Shown piece by piece: positions 8,680 to 17,510 of a DNA stretch of 64,000 bases; positions within the stretch are counted from its first letter, which is position 1, and every line of letters starts with the position of its first letter. The stretch comes from an uncultured Bacilli bacterium (GTDB lineage: Bacteria > Bacillota_I > Bacilli_A > RF39 > UBA660): the NCBI GenBank assembly GCA_934167875.1, contig CAKPMC010000007.1:11686-75685 (forward strand), written 5' to 3'. The notes below the pieces were generated by a model. That model worked only from the letters and a program-made list of their open reading frames with translations. It did no database searches and had not been told where the DNA came from. The translations under genes were made by a program, and so were the position numbers.

Positions 8680-9270
8680 CTACAATTCTTCTATTACTTC
8701 AGAACTTTCTTCTTTATATTTTGAATGATATAAATCAGTATCACTAACTTCAGTATTGTTTTCCATAAATTGTTCCATTTTAGGTAAGTCATCTATTGTA
8801 GCAAGTCCAAAATAATCTAAAAATTCACTAGTAGTTTTATATAAAATTGGTCTACCCAAACTATCACTTCTACCAGCTTCCTTGATAAATCCCTTTGCTA
8901 CTAACTTTCTTATCATTTGACTACTACTAACACCACGAATATCATCAACATCTAATCTAGTAACAGGTTGATTATAAGCAATAATAGCCAAAGTTTCCAA
9001 AGCTGCTTGAGATAACACATTACTATCAGGATTTTCAATTAACTTTTGGTAATAACTACGATGTTCATTCTTAGTAGTAAGTTTAAAAGTATTACCTAAA
9101 AAATTAATACGTATTCCACTAGTAACGGCATCATACTTTTCCTTAAGTTCACTAATTAACTGTTTAGCTTCTTCATTGTTTATCTCTAATATATCCATAA
9201 TTTGATTAATAGTAAGGCCATCTTCCCCTACTACAAATAATAATCCTTCTAATACTGCTAATTTATTCAT
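8680..9270 (-). CDS. scpB: segregation and condensation protein B
   Basis: ScpB is the winged-helix partner of the SMC-ScpA complex that condenses and segregates chromosomes. The 196-residue product has the family pattern MNKLAVLEGLLFVVGEDGLT, ETLAIIAYNQPVTR and RGVSSSQMIRKLVAKGFI, forming two winged-helix domains. I chose the ATG at 9270 because GAGGCG lies correctly before it and because it then starts one base after the scpA stop; a longer frame to 9300 would overlap scpA. The acidic tail after 175 is typical of the family. Confidence 0.95.
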   Translation of the reverse strand: MNKLAVLEGLLFVVGEDGLTINQIMDILEINNEEAKQLISELKEKYDAVTSGIRINFLGNTFKLTTKNEHRSYYQKLIENPDSNVLSQAALETLAIIAYNQPVTRLDVDDIRGVSSSQMIRKLVAKGFIKEAGRSDSLGRPILYKTTSEFLDYFGLATIDDLPKMEQFMENNTEVSDTDLYHSKYKEESSEVIEEL

Positions 9271-9271
9271 C

Positions 9272-9985
9272 TTATATCGCCTCACATATAATATTATCAA
9301 AATTATTTTCTTGATATATAGTAAGTTCTTGTTTCTTAGCCATCTCTAAAACAGCTAAAAAAGTAACTACTACATATTCCCTAGTAACAGTTTCAAATAA
9401 TTCAAAAAAATCAACTTTCTTCTTTTCCTTCAAAATATTACGAATACTATTTCTTCTTTCTTCAACCGTAATTTCCTTCTTAGTAACTGTTGTAGCTAAT
9501 GGTTTTTCATATTCTTTTCTCTGCAAAAACTTTTGAAAAGCTTTCATTAAATCATCTAAAGTAACATCACTACTAATAACTGTCCCTTCTTGGGCGTATT
9601 CCTTTAAAGATTCAGGTGATTTAGTATAAAACTCATGGCGTACTTCCTCAAGCTCTTTAAAATTCTTAGTCATTTCCTTATATTTTTGGTATTCAATTAA
9701 ACGATTAATTAACTGTTCTCTAGGATCAAGTTCTTCTTCCTCTACTTCTTCTTTATTTCTAGGAAGTAACATTCTAGACTTCATTTCCATAAGTTCACTA
9801 GCCATTACTAAATATTCACTAGCTATATTAAGATTTAAACTTTCCATACTTTTAATATAGTTTAAATATTGATCAGTAATATCTACTATTTTAATATTCC
9901 AAATATCTACTTTTGATTCCTTAATTAAATGAAGAAGCAGATCAAGGGGTCCCTCAAAAGCATCTATTTTTACTTCGTACTCCAT
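9272..9985 (-). CDS. scpA: segregation and condensation protein A
   Basis: ScpA is the kleisin that bridges SMC heads. The protein opens with YEVKIDAFEGPLDLLLHLI, the hallmark of the family, and has the C-terminal winged helix (VDFFELFETVTREYVVVTFLAVLEM) that binds the SMC cap. The length of 237 is normal. The ATG follows an AGGTGATA site. scpB follows directly. In Bacillus scpA-scpB also lie downstream of the spoVA region, so the neighbourhood is conserved. Confidence 0.96.
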   Translation of the reverse strand: MEYEVKIDAFEGPLDLLLHLIKESKVDIWNIKIVDITDQYLNYIKSMESLNLNIASEYLVMASELMEMKSRMLLPRNKEEVEEEELDPREQLINRLIEYQKYKEMTKNFKELEEVRHEFYTKSPESLKEYAQEGTVISSDVTLDDLMKAFQKFLQRKEYEKPLATTVTKKEITVEERRNSIRNILKEKKKVDFFELFETVTREYVVVTFLAVLEMAKKQELTIYQENNFDNIICEAI

Positions 9986-10042
9986 GTTATCACCTATATT
10001 TCTATAGTAATTATAACATAAAAATAAATTCTATCAAAAGAA

Positions 10043-10066
10043 AAATACTATCAAATAATAGTATTT
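10043..10066. repeat. inverted repeat in scpA / RNHCP divergent intergenic region
   Basis: AAATACTAT and ATAGTATTT form a perfect 9-pair stem around CAAATA. On minus it is followed by a T-run, but no gene lies upstream on that strand, so it may be a leader hairpin or an operator rather than an ordinary terminator. Confidence 0.4.
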
Positions 10067-10106
10067 AACCCAAACAGTATGATAAAATAATATCAGGTGA
10101 TTAATA

Positions 10107-10412
10107 ATGAAAAAATTTACGATGCGTGATGAAAATTTTATTTGTGAACATTGTAACAAAGAAGTAGAAAAATTAAATTATACAGCTAGGGATCACTGTC
10201 CATATTGTTTATATTCAAAACATGTTGATATTAACCCTGGGGATAGATTAAATGAATGTAAAGGACTATTAAAACCAATTGGTATTGAAAAATTCAAAGA
10301 TACTTATAAAATTATTTATCAGTGTGAAAAGTGCCATGAACTACATAAAAATATTATGGCAACTGATGATGATATGAACATAATTATCCAATTATCAAAT
10401 AATCAATATTAA
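10107..10412 (+). CDS. RNHCP-domain zinc-ribbon protein
   Basis: This small protein has two CxxC pairs (CEHC at 13-16 and CEKC), and the family motif RDHCPYCLYSKHVD followed by GDRLNECKG, which defines RNHCP-domain proteins. These are presumed zinc-binding proteins of unknown function. The canonical RNHCP tetrapeptide reads RDHCP here. It is divergent from scpA and convergent with spoVAE. Start ATG follows a CAGGTGA site. Confidence 0.85.
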   Translation: MKKFTMRDENFICEHCNKEVEKLNYTARDHCPYCLYSKHVDINPGDRLNECKGLLKPIGIEKFKDTYKIIYQCEKCHELHKNIMATDDDMNIIIQLSNNQY

Positions 10413-10437
10413 AGAGAACATAGTGTTCTCTAATTTT
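10413..10437. terminator. terminator between RNHCP gene and spoVAE
   Basis: AGAGAACA TAG TGTTCTCT is a perfect 8-pair hairpin followed by TAATTTTTT on plus. The spoVAE stop codon lies inside its right arm. Confidence 0.75.
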
Positions 10438-10780
10438 TTGGTCTAAAAAATAATGTAAAGATAAATGTAAATACTATTGCAGCTGTGATACCTGATGCTG
10501 TTAAATCAAACATTCCCATTAATAGTCCCATAATTCCCATATCACTTGCTTTAGCTAAAGCCCCATGTATTAAAGAATGTCCAAAACTAGTAATTGGTAC
10601 TAATGCTCCTGCCCCTACATGATTAATAATTTGATCATAAATACTAAAGGTATCTAAAAATGATCCAACTACAACAAAGATACTAGTAATATGACCTGCT
10701 GATAATTTAGTATTATCTAAAATAAGTTGACCTATTAAACAAATAAGTCCACAAAACAAGAATGAATTAATATATACCAT
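10430..10780 (-). CDS. spoVAE: stage V sporulation protein AE (SpoVAEb type)
   Basis: SpoVAEb is a small polytopic inner-membrane protein of the SpoVA channel that loads dipicolinic acid into the forespore and releases it in germination. The 116 residues contain hydrophobic helices at about 4-22, 27-45, 58-75 and 92-112, and the family motif VPITSFGHSLIHGALAKA. The ATG overlaps the spoVAD stop by one base and has a GGAGG site inside spoVAD. Only the C-D-Eb core of the spoVA operon is present here. Confidence 0.92.
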   Translation of the reverse strand: MVYINSFLFCGLICLIGQLILDNTKLSAGHITSIFVVVGSFLDTFSIYDQIINHVGAGALVPITSFGHSLIHGALAKASDMGIMGLLMGMFDLTASGITAAIVFTFIFTLFFRPKN

Positions 10781-11775
10781 TATTTAATAACCTCCAAACT
10801 AACAGCATGAGCAATACTTAAAATATTTTCATGTTGAAATACCATTGTAGGTGAAAAAAGTGCACCAGTCGCAACCAATAATACTTTTTTAATTTTTTTC
10901 TTTCTAAGCATTTCCATTATTAAACTATAATTTACTAAAGCACTACAAACTGGACCAGAGCCACCAGCTAAAACTTCTTTTTGGGTTTCTAAATCATATA
11001 ACATAACGCCACAATCATTATAATTACTACTAATATCAAGTCCATACTCTGTTTTCATAAAATCGATTAAAATTTCTTTTCCATATAATCCTAAATCTCC
11101 AGTTAAGATAAGATCATAATAACTAGGATCTCTATTCATATCTTTTAAATGTCTATAAATTGTATCAGCAGCAGCTGGAGCCATAACACTACCCATATTA
11201 AGTGGATCAGTTTGATTATAATCAAGTATCCTTCCAATAGTTGAACTTTCTACTTTAATTCCAGTATTTTCATCAGTAAGTATCATACTAGCTCCACCTG
11301 TTGCTGTAAAAGTAGCTGTTTTAGGTTTAGGAGCACCATACTCTGTTGGATTACGGAATTGTTTTTCACTAGACATATTATGAGAAGAAGTTGAAGTGAT
11401 AACATTTTTAACTTTACCACTATCAATCAAACTACTTCCTAAAATAATACCTTCAATACTAGTAGCACAAGCACTATAAATACCTAAAAAAGGAAAATTA
11501 AATTTTTCAGATGAGTAACATGATGAAGTAATTTGATTCATTAAATCTCCTGATATGATAACATCAATATCTTCTTTATCTTTTTTAGCTTTCTTTAAAA
11601 CTAAACTAATACTTTCTTCTAAAACTTTTGCTTCTGCTGTTTCCCAAGTTTTTTCACCATTATATAAGTTATCAAAAGTCTTATCAAAATATTTTTTCAA
11701 AGGACCTTTAGCTTCATAAGGACCAGCTACGGTACTAGTTTCATCTACAAACACATTTCTATATTCAAAAGTCAT
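10780..11775 (-). CDS. spoVAD: stage V sporulation protein AD
   Basis: SpoVAD has a thiolase/ketosynthase-like fold and binds dipicolinic acid on the forespore membrane side. The 331 residues show DLMNQITSSCYS, GIYSACATSIEGIILG (thiolase-like nucleophile region), EYGAPKPKTATFTATGGASMIL and GGSGPVCSALV, all family landmarks. It lies between spoVAC (2-base gap) and spoVAE (1-base overlap), so translation is coupled. In Bacillus this operon is read by SigG in the forespore; no SigG promoter was confidently seen here. Confidence 0.95.
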   Translation of the reverse strand: MTFEYRNVFVDETSTVAGPYEAKGPLKKYFDKTFDNLYNGEKTWETAEAKVLEESISLVLKKAKKDKEDIDVIISGDLMNQITSSCYSSEKFNFPFLGIYSACATSIEGIILGSSLIDSGKVKNVITSTSSHNMSSEKQFRNPTEYGAPKPKTATFTATGGASMILTDENTGIKVESSTIGRILDYNQTDPLNMGSVMAPAAADTIYRHLKDMNRDPSYYDLILTGDLGLYGKEILIDFMKTEYGLDISSNYNDCGVMLYDLETQKEVLAGGSGPVCSALVNYSLIMEMLRKKKIKKVLLVATGALFSPTMVFQHENILSIAHAVSLEVIK

Positions 11776-11777
11776 AA

Positions 11778-12218
11778 TTACCCTCCCATAATAATTAATC
11801 TAAGAAGTCCAAAAAACCATGCTGATACTACTCCATATAAAATAACGCTACCTGCTAGTTTAAAAATATTACTACCAAGTCCAAATATTGGCCCTTCTTT
11901 ACGATATTCAATTCCAGCACTAGTCATAGAATGAGCAAATCCCGTAATAGGAATGATTAAACCACATTTACAGAATGTCACCCACTTATCAAAAAATCCT
12001 AATGCTGTAAACAAACTAGCTAAAAATATTAGCGTAACTAGCATAAAAGTTGATGCATCCTTTGTAGATATATCAAACCAATTTACATAACATTCTGTTA
12101 AAACTTGCCCAATAACTCCTACTAATCCACCAGTTACAAATGCTATAAATGCATTTTGAACTCTAGTTTCAGTAGGTTTATGTTTATTAACTATTTCTTC
12201 ATACTTCTTCTTTTCCAT
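11778..12218 (-). CDS. spoVAC: stage V sporulation protein AC
   Basis: SpoVAC is the mechanosensitive-like membrane subunit of the SpoVA dipicolinate channel. The product has the family motif GLIIPITGFAHSMTSAGIEYRKEGPIFGLG and about four membrane helices. I chose the ATG at 12218, five bases after AGGTGA; a GTG at 12227 and an ATG at 12224 overlap that site. It leads the spoVAC-AD-AE operon. A terminator of the upstream gene ends about 40 bases before it, so its promoter must be very close to the start. Confidence 0.93.
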   Translation of the reverse strand: MEKKKYEEIVNKHKPTETRVQNAFIAFVTGGLVGVIGQVLTECYVNWFDISTKDASTFMLVTLIFLASLFTALGFFDKWVTFCKCGLIIPITGFAHSMTSAGIEYRKEGPIFGLGSNIFKLAGSVILYGVVSAWFFGLLRLIIMGG

Positions 12219-12263
12219 TTTCATCACCTACTAATAAAGTTAACCAAATAAAAAAAATTATAC

Positions 12264-12297
12264 AAAAAAACTAGATTTTACATATTATCTAGTTTTC
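12264..12297 (-). terminator. terminator of the LRR-protein gene
   Basis: On minus AAAACTAGAT pairs with ATCTAGTTTT and is followed by a T-run. The stop codon of the LRR gene lies in the loop. It separates that gene from spoVAC. Confidence 0.8.
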
Positions 12298-15200
12298 TTA
12301 TCATTATCTAAAATTTTATCTTTTTTCTTAAATTTAACGTGATGCATAATTAAGTTAGGATTTTTATCTTGTCTAATTTGCTTAATGTTTTTTAGGATAT
12401 TAGCTTGATCTGTTTCTGATATAGTAGTTGAATTACTTTCATCTTTAAATAAATAACTTGTATCTTCTCCTATTTGTTCAATATATCCTAACTTTTTATT
12501 CATTAAATATAATAAATAAGAGGTATCTTCTTTTAAATCAGCTTCTATTTCATCATATGTTTCTAGTAAACTATTAAGTGAATTCATTATTTCTTTATTT
12601 TGAATTCCTTTTTCATCGTCAAGTTCAGGCTCTATTCTAACTAAATCTGATATATAAATGCTATTATTATCTCTTTCTTCATACACTAAGTACCAGTCTT
12701 CTCCTAAAATGATATGACTATCTTCTAAACTATCATCATTAGTATATTGTTGCATATCTTTTGGATATACCTTTTCTTCCATCTTTTTCATTTTACTAAA
12801 AGTATAATCACGAATATCTTCTTTACTTTCTTCTATAATTCTTCTTTCATCGCGATATATTGGTACTAATGGTTCTAATTTTCCTAAACTTAATTCTTCT
12901 ACACTTCCAGTTATAATATATTGAGTACTTTTTGCATCAGAATATGCACTTTCTTCAGAATCAAAATATACTTGAGTAGAATTATAATTAACCGGTTGAA
13001 AATTAGATAAAGTAAATACTTGATGATTAAAAGCATTATTACTAGATACACTAATAGTATTATGGTAATAATTAGAAAGTTTTAAATCACTATTGCCAGA
13101 ACCCACTGTTACTAAACGTATTACTTCTCTATTTTCTAGCTCTGCTAATTCTTCTAGTTTTTTAGTTTTTTCTTCATTAGAAAGTAAAGATCTTTCTATT
13201 TTCTTTCTTCTTTCTATTATATATTTTTCTACTTCTTCCTTACTTTTTCTAATAATTTCTAATGCATCAAGCTCAATAGCTTTAGCTACCGCATCATGTA
13301 AAGCTTCATTATTTTTAAAATATGGTGTTCCCTCAATATTATCATGACAATAAACGTTATTATTTTGCCAATCCCATGATTCTGTTAATAATATTTCTCC
13401 TTCATCTGTAACAAGCTTCGTTACAAATATTCCGCCGTCATCACTATTTACAGCATGGGCTAAACAGTTATGTCCAACCCCTCCAAACACTTGACAACAA
13501 TTAGTATAGTTGGTTTCTCCTACCAACATTCCGAAACTATCGTCTTTTCTTAGTAACTCCGCTTTTATTTTATAACCATTAATTTCATAGATACTACTTC
13601 TTTTTACTAATGAAGTTAACTTTCTTTTATCATTTGATTCATATATTTTTTGATAATATTCAAATGCTTGTTGACTTGCTACTCCAGCTTTTTTAACATC
13701 TTTCGCAAATTCTATGTTTCCTGCATGGATATTATCAAATACCATATTTTCAACATAATTAATAGCTTGTTTTAATGTGATAACATCAATACCTGCATGA
13801 AGTTTATAATAAGCTTTTATATCTTGAAAATTCTTTTGAATATCTTTTACTCTTCTTTGATATATTTCGTTTTTTAAGATGGTATCTATATATTTCATAA
13901 AGAAATTATAAAAATCTATATCAAATTTCTTATCACAACCATCAAACATTGTATGTAATGTTGAATAATTAACAAAATTACCATTTTCATAAAATACAGG
14001 ATTTCCCTCTACTTTATAACCTACGGTATGGACAATTTCATAATTTTCTTTTACAAAATCATTAATTCTTTTTCCATAATTTCCAATTAATTTTTTTACA
14101 TTTTTCATTTCTTTTTCTGTTAAAGTATTAGTTAAATCAATATTAAATTCTTCCGGAATAACAACTTCTGGCTTTAAACAATAACAAATACAATCTACTC
14201 GATCTGCATATTTTGGAATATTATCGGTAAGTATAACATTTTTATTGTGAATGAAATCTATATAATTTTGAAGTCTACCTCTAGCGCCATTATCATTTTC
14301 AAATAATCCAAAGATAGCTATCATTTCACTAACGGCTTCTGCCATTTCAATATTATCAGTATCTACCAAATCTCTAATTTGATTCCAAATCTTATAATCA
14401 AACTTTTCCGTTTCTTCTAAGGATAATGTCTCAAAAAGTGCGTGTGAAATATTAAAATTTTTACGTAATTTATAAAATAAGTTTTTAAATTTAAGAATAG
14501 CATCTTTTTTATATATTAAATCACTGTCAATTACGCGACCTATATAATAATTATCCAAAAAATTATTAAAATCAGAATATTTATCTTTCAAAATGGAGTT
14601 TGCATATAAATATAGATAAGATTGTATAACAAAAGTATAATTATCTATTTCAACACTTCCATATGGAGTAATCAATTGATTTAAAGAATTACAGTTATCA
14701 AATGCATCTTTACCTATGCTGGTTACATTATCAGGAATAATTATTCTTTCTAATGAATGGCAATGATTAAATGCATATCCACCTATACTAGCTACACTTT
14801 CGGGGATATTTACTTCTTTTAATGATCTACAATCGTAAAATACACCTTTTTTTATACTAGTTATACTTTCTGGAATAGTTATTTCTTTTAATGATCTACA
14901 ATTATAAAATGCACATTCACCTATGCTGGTAATACCATTAGGAATAATTATTTTTTTTAAAGAAGTACAATCATGAAATGCATATCTACCTATACTAGTT
15001 ACACTTTCTGGAATAGTTATTTCTTTTAAAGAAGAACAATCATTGAATGCATGGTTACCTATACTAATTATTTTTTTGGGGAAAATTATTGTTTCTAATG
15101 ACATACAATTAGAAAATATACATTCATCTATACTAGTTATACTTTCTGGAATAGTTATTGTTTTTAATGATTTACAACCATAAAATGCACCTACATCTAT

Positions 15201-15563
15201 ACTAGTTACACTTTCTGGAATAATTATTTCTTTTAAAGAGGTACAACCAAGAAATGCATTTTCACCTATATTAGTTAAACTGTCAGGTAGAATTATAGAT
15301 TCTAATAAGATACAATGTTCAAAGACGCATTTACCTATACTTGTAACACCTTTGGGAATAGTAATTGTTTCCAATGATGAACAGACATCAAACGCACCAT
15401 CACCTATACTAGTAACATTATCAGGAATATTTATTTTTTTTAAAGAAATACAATTATAAAACGCCTTTTCACCTATACTAGTAACATTATTAGGTATTTC
15501 AATAGTACCATCTTTAATATCATTATCATCAACTTCTACCAAAACATTATCAACTATTTTCAT
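12285..15563 (-). CDS. giant BspA-type leucine-rich-repeat protein with unknown C-terminal domains (1092 aa)
   Basis: Residues 19-294 are twelve 23-residue BspA-type (LRR_5) repeats of the form IxIPxxVTSIGxxAFxxCxSL. The remaining 800 residues are largely alpha-helical and charged, and include a Cys/His-rich conserved-looking stretch at about 684-720 (TNYTNCCQVFGGVGHNCLAHA) followed by GEILLTESWDWQNNNVY and CHDNIEGTPYF. There is no signal peptide, membrane segment or sortase motif, so it is probably intracellular, unlike most BspA proteins. It lies between the sigma-factor operon and spoVAC, has its own GGGGG site and is bounded by terminators. I do not know its function; the NCCQ region may be enzymatic. 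Confidence 0.75.
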   Translation of the reverse strand: MKIVDNVLVEVDDNDIKDGTIEIPNNVTSIGEKAFYNCISLKKINIPDNVTSIGDGAFDVCSSLETITIPKGVTSIGKCVFEHCILLESIILPDSLTNIGENAFLGCTSLKEIIIPESVTSIDVGAFYGCKSLKTITIPESITSIDECIFSNCMSLETIIFPKKIISIGNHAFNDCSSLKEITIPESVTSIGRYAFHDCTSLKKIIIPNGITSIGECAFYNCRSLKEITIPESITSIKKGVFYDCRSLKEVNIPESVASIGGYAFNHCHSLERIIIPDNVTSIGKDAFDNCNSLNQLITPYGSVEIDNYTFVIQSYLYLYANSILKDKYSDFNNFLDNYYIGRVIDSDLIYKKDAILKFKNLFYKLRKNFNISHALFETLSLEETEKFDYKIWNQIRDLVDTDNIEMAEAVSEMIAIFGLFENDNGARGRLQNYIDFIHNKNVILTDNIPKYADRVDCICYCLKPEVVIPEEFNIDLTNTLTEKEMKNVKKLIGNYGKRINDFVKENYEIVHTVGYKVEGNPVFYENGNFVNYSTLHTMFDGCDKKFDIDFYNFFMKYIDTILKNEIYQRRVKDIQKNFQDIKAYYKLHAGIDVITLKQAINYVENMVFDNIHAGNIEFAKDVKKAGVASQQAFEYYQKIYESNDKRKLTSLVKRSSIYEINGYKIKAELLRKDDSFGMLVGETNYTNCCQVFGGVGHNCLAHAVNSDDGGIFVTKLVTDEGEILLTESWDWQNNNVYCHDNIEGTPYFKNNEALHDAVAKAIELDALEIIRKSKEEVEKYIIERRKKIERSLLSNEEKTKKLEELAELENREVIRLVTVGSGNSDLKLSNYYHNTISVSSNNAFNHQVFTLSNFQPVNYNSTQVYFDSEESAYSDAKSTQYIITGSVEELSLGKLEPLVPIYRDERRIIEESKEDIRDYTFSKMKKMEEKVYPKDMQQYTNDDSLEDSHIILGEDWYLVYEERDNNSIYISDLVRIEPELDDEKGIQNKEIMNSLNSLLETYDEIEADLKEDTSYLLYLMNKKLGYIEQIGEDTSYLFKDESNSTTISETDQANILKNIKQIRQDKNPNLIMHHVKFKKKDKILDNDKKTR
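14682..15509 (-). repeat. twelve tandem 69-base coding repeats (BspA-type LRR)
   Basis: Twelve 69-base units encode the 23-residue leucine-rich repeats of the giant protein. They are diverged enough to be an old array but still share recurring strings such as those encoding TSIG and IPES. Confidence 0.85.
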
Positions 15564-15610
15564 AACTATTCCCCCAAATCATTACTATAATACTAAATAC
15601 ATTATAATAT

Positions 15611-15643
15611 AAAAATAAAAGTATATCAATTGATATACTTTCA
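15611..15643 (-). terminator. terminator of the membrane-anchored protein gene
   Basis: AAAGTATATC AATT GATATACTTT is a perfect palindromic hairpin one base past the stop codon, followed on minus by TTTATTTTTA. Confidence 0.75.
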
Positions 15644-16387
15644 CTATTTACATATCTTATCATTTATCTGTTCAAGTCCAACTTTATCCGTTTCTACTAC
15701 ATTTATTAATTTATTGTTTTCAAATATAGCTTTAGTTGTTTCATTTTTACTCTTACCAACAGAACCAAAAGTAAATTCATAATACTTATCTTCAACAGCA
15801 TCTTTTAATAAATCTTTTTTTACTTTTGCTGTTACAACTTCTTCATCTTGAAAAGCCCTAACTGTAACATACACATATTTACTATCATTACTGTCACTAA
15901 TATCCAAAATTAAATAAGTCTTAGTAAATGAACAAATATATGGATCATCCTTACAAAAACCTTCTCTATATTCCATATTACTTAATCCAAAGTAATAATC
16001 ATTATTACCATTAATAGTATGACATTGAATTAATGATAAATCTTTATTATTAATTTTAATGCTTCCGCCATCTTTATAAATAACCTTATTATCTTCACCA
16101 ATTATATTATAAATATCATTAATAGAAATTTGTCTAGCCTCTAATGCCTTATTAAGTTCTAGTGTACGATCCCCATAATCAACTGTAATTTTATTTAGAC
16201 CATATAAATAATAATTATTATTATCTTTATCAGTATAAAATAAACTTAATTGTTCCTTACCAACCTCATTTATAAGTTTAGTTTGTCTATCATCTTTCCT
16301 ATCTTTAAACTCATTATAAATAAACATACATATAAAACTTAATATCACTAAAATAATAATACTACCAAATATTTGTTTCTTTGGCAT
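15644..16387 (-). CDS. uncharacterised membrane-anchored protein (247 aa)
   Basis: One N-terminal membrane helix (about 5-24, SIIILVILSFICMFIYN) is followed by a basic/charged segment and an extracytoplasmic domain of some 215 residues with beta-strand character and four Cys. The ATG at 16387 is preferred over a GTG at 16396 because GTAGGTG lies just before it. It follows sigF but has its own extended minus-10 promoter, and a terminator. No family is recognised. Its place between sigF and spoVA hints at a sporulation role, but that is only context. Confidence 0.6.
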   Translation of the reverse strand: MPKKQIFGSIIILVILSFICMFIYNEFKDRKDDRQTKLINEVGKEQLSLFYTDKDNNNYYLYGLNKITVDYGDRTLELNKALEARQISINDIYNIIGEDNKVIYKDGGSIKINNKDLSLIQCHTINGNNDYYFGLSNMEYREGFCKDDPYICSFTKTYLILDISDSNDSKYVYVTVRAFQDEEVVTAKVKKDLLKDAVEDKYYEFTFGSVGKSKNETTKAIFENNKLINVVETDKVGLEQINDKICK

Positions 16388-16409
16388 AACAATCACCTAC
16401 CATGTAAAT

Positions 16410-16418
16410 ATTATACCA
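16410..16418 (-). promoter_or_regulatory. possible extended minus-10 promoter
   Basis: TGGTATAAT on minus matches the extended minus-10 pattern and lies about 22 bases before the ATG at 16387. No good minus-35 was found. Confidence 0.35.
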
Positions 16419-16438
16419 CATATTATTTATAATTAATA

Positions 16439-17095
16439 CTAACTAGCCATATCTTGTCTAAGTTTCTGTAAAATCTTAGCTTCATTTCTAGATACATTTA
16501 CTTGATTAGTACCAAGCATCCTAGATACTTCACTTTGTGTCATATCCTGATAATAACGTAAATCTATTATTTTTCTTTCTTCTTCTGTTAACTTATCAAG
16601 TTCAGAATGAAGCATCAAAATATCTTCATTATATCCAACTTCATAATAAGGAATAGTATCATATAAACTAGTATCTTTTCCATCATCATCTTGATTAATA
16701 ACATAATCAGCACTTAATACAAATTCTTTAGCATACATTGCATCTAGTACATTTTTTTCATCTTCCTCTAAAAAGAAAGCTATTTCACTAACACTAGGTT
16801 CTCTATTAAATCTATTCCTAAGTGTTTCTCTACATATATCAACTTTCTTACTAAGAGCAAGAATTTCCTTACTTGGTTTAATACTTTTATCGCATCTTAA
16901 ATACTCTAATATTTCACCTCTAATCCACATAAAGGCATAAGTAGAAAACTTAGTATCACTATTTTTATCATATTTTTCAACCGCTTTTAAAAGTCCAATC
17001 ATACCAACTTGTTTTAAATCTTCAAAATTGGAATAATTACTAAATCCACTTGCAATCTTACAAACTAATTTTTCATACTTTAAAATATTATCCAT
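16439..17095 (-). CDS. sigF: SigF-type sporulation sigma factor
   Basis: This sigma-70 family factor has region 2 at about 10-80 (FEDLKQVGMIGLLKAVEKYD, KFSTYAFMWIRGEIL) and region 4 at 170-213 (LTEEERKIIDLRYYQDMTQSEVSRML, the helix-turn-helix for minus-35). It belongs to the SigB/SigF/SigG group. The SigF assignment rests on position: directly downstream of a SpoIIAA-like STAS gene, with dacF upstream and spoVA downstream, as in Bacillus. SigF drives the first forespore-specific transcription. At 218 residues it is somewhat shorter than Bacillus SigF. The anti-sigma gene spoIIAB, normally between them, is absent: only 11 bases separate the two genes. Confidence 0.8.
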   Translation of the reverse strand: MDNILKYEKLVCKIASGFSNYSNFEDLKQVGMIGLLKAVEKYDKNSDTKFSTYAFMWIRGEILEYLRCDKSIKPSKEILALSKKVDICRETLRNRFNREPSVSEIAFFLEEDEKNVLDAMYAKEFVLSADYVINQDDDGKDTSLYDTIPYYEVGYNEDILMLHSELDKLTEEERKIIDLRYYQDMTQSEVSRMLGTNQVNVSRNEAKILQKLRQDMAS

Positions 17096-17106
17096 ATTAT
17101 TATCTC

Positions 17107-17451
17107 CTATATATTAATTAGTTTTAATGCCCCAAGTTCATTTGTAGAATGTTCTATTTTTAAAAATATATTACCAAGTTCTATATCATCATGAAATTGA
17201 TTTCTATAACCACATATTACTAACTTACCATCATGTAAAGTAATATCAAAGTATCTATCTATAATAGTTTGAATACCTTCACAATCAATAATATCTACAT
17301 TTTCTAAATTAAGTACAAAATACTTAAGTCCCTTATCATGAATCATATCATATAAGCAATCACTTAATTTAGTATAAGTATTATTATCTAAAACACCATC
17401 CAGTCTAACAAACAACATACCTCTTACAAACTCTAAATTAATATTTAACAT
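17107..17451 (-). CDS. spoIIAA: SpoIIAA-like STAS anti-sigma factor antagonist with altered phosphosite
   Basis: The 114-residue protein is a single STAS domain (LEFVRGMLFVRLDG, YFVLNLENVDIIDCEGI). In SpoIIAA and RsbV the segment reads D-S-S/T-G, with the first Ser phosphorylated by SpoIIAB. Here it is D56-C57-E58-G59, so the phosphoacceptor is Cys and the next residue is acidic. No anti-sigma kinase gene is adjacent. It is followed by the sigma factor gene, so the spoIIA operon has two genes instead of three. A perfect Spo0A-box-like sequence lies about 60 bases upstream. It may act as a constitutively unphosphorylated antagonist, or have lost partner switching. Confidence 0.75.
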   Translation of the reverse strand: MLNINLEFVRGMLFVRLDGVLDNNTYTKLSDCLYDMIHDKGLKYFVLNLENVDIIDCEGIQTIIDRYFDITLHDGKLVICGYRNQFHDDIELGNIFLKIEHSTNELGALKLINI

Positions 17452-17510
17452 ATCTCACCTCTATTTTTAAGTATATTTAATATAGACCATTTTTTAATAA
17501 TTTTATACAC

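Noticed and set aside
14682..15509. Regularly spaced repeats resembling a CRISPR array
   Set aside because: The 69-base period is in frame and encodes 23-residue leucine-rich repeats; there are no identical repeats with unique spacers.
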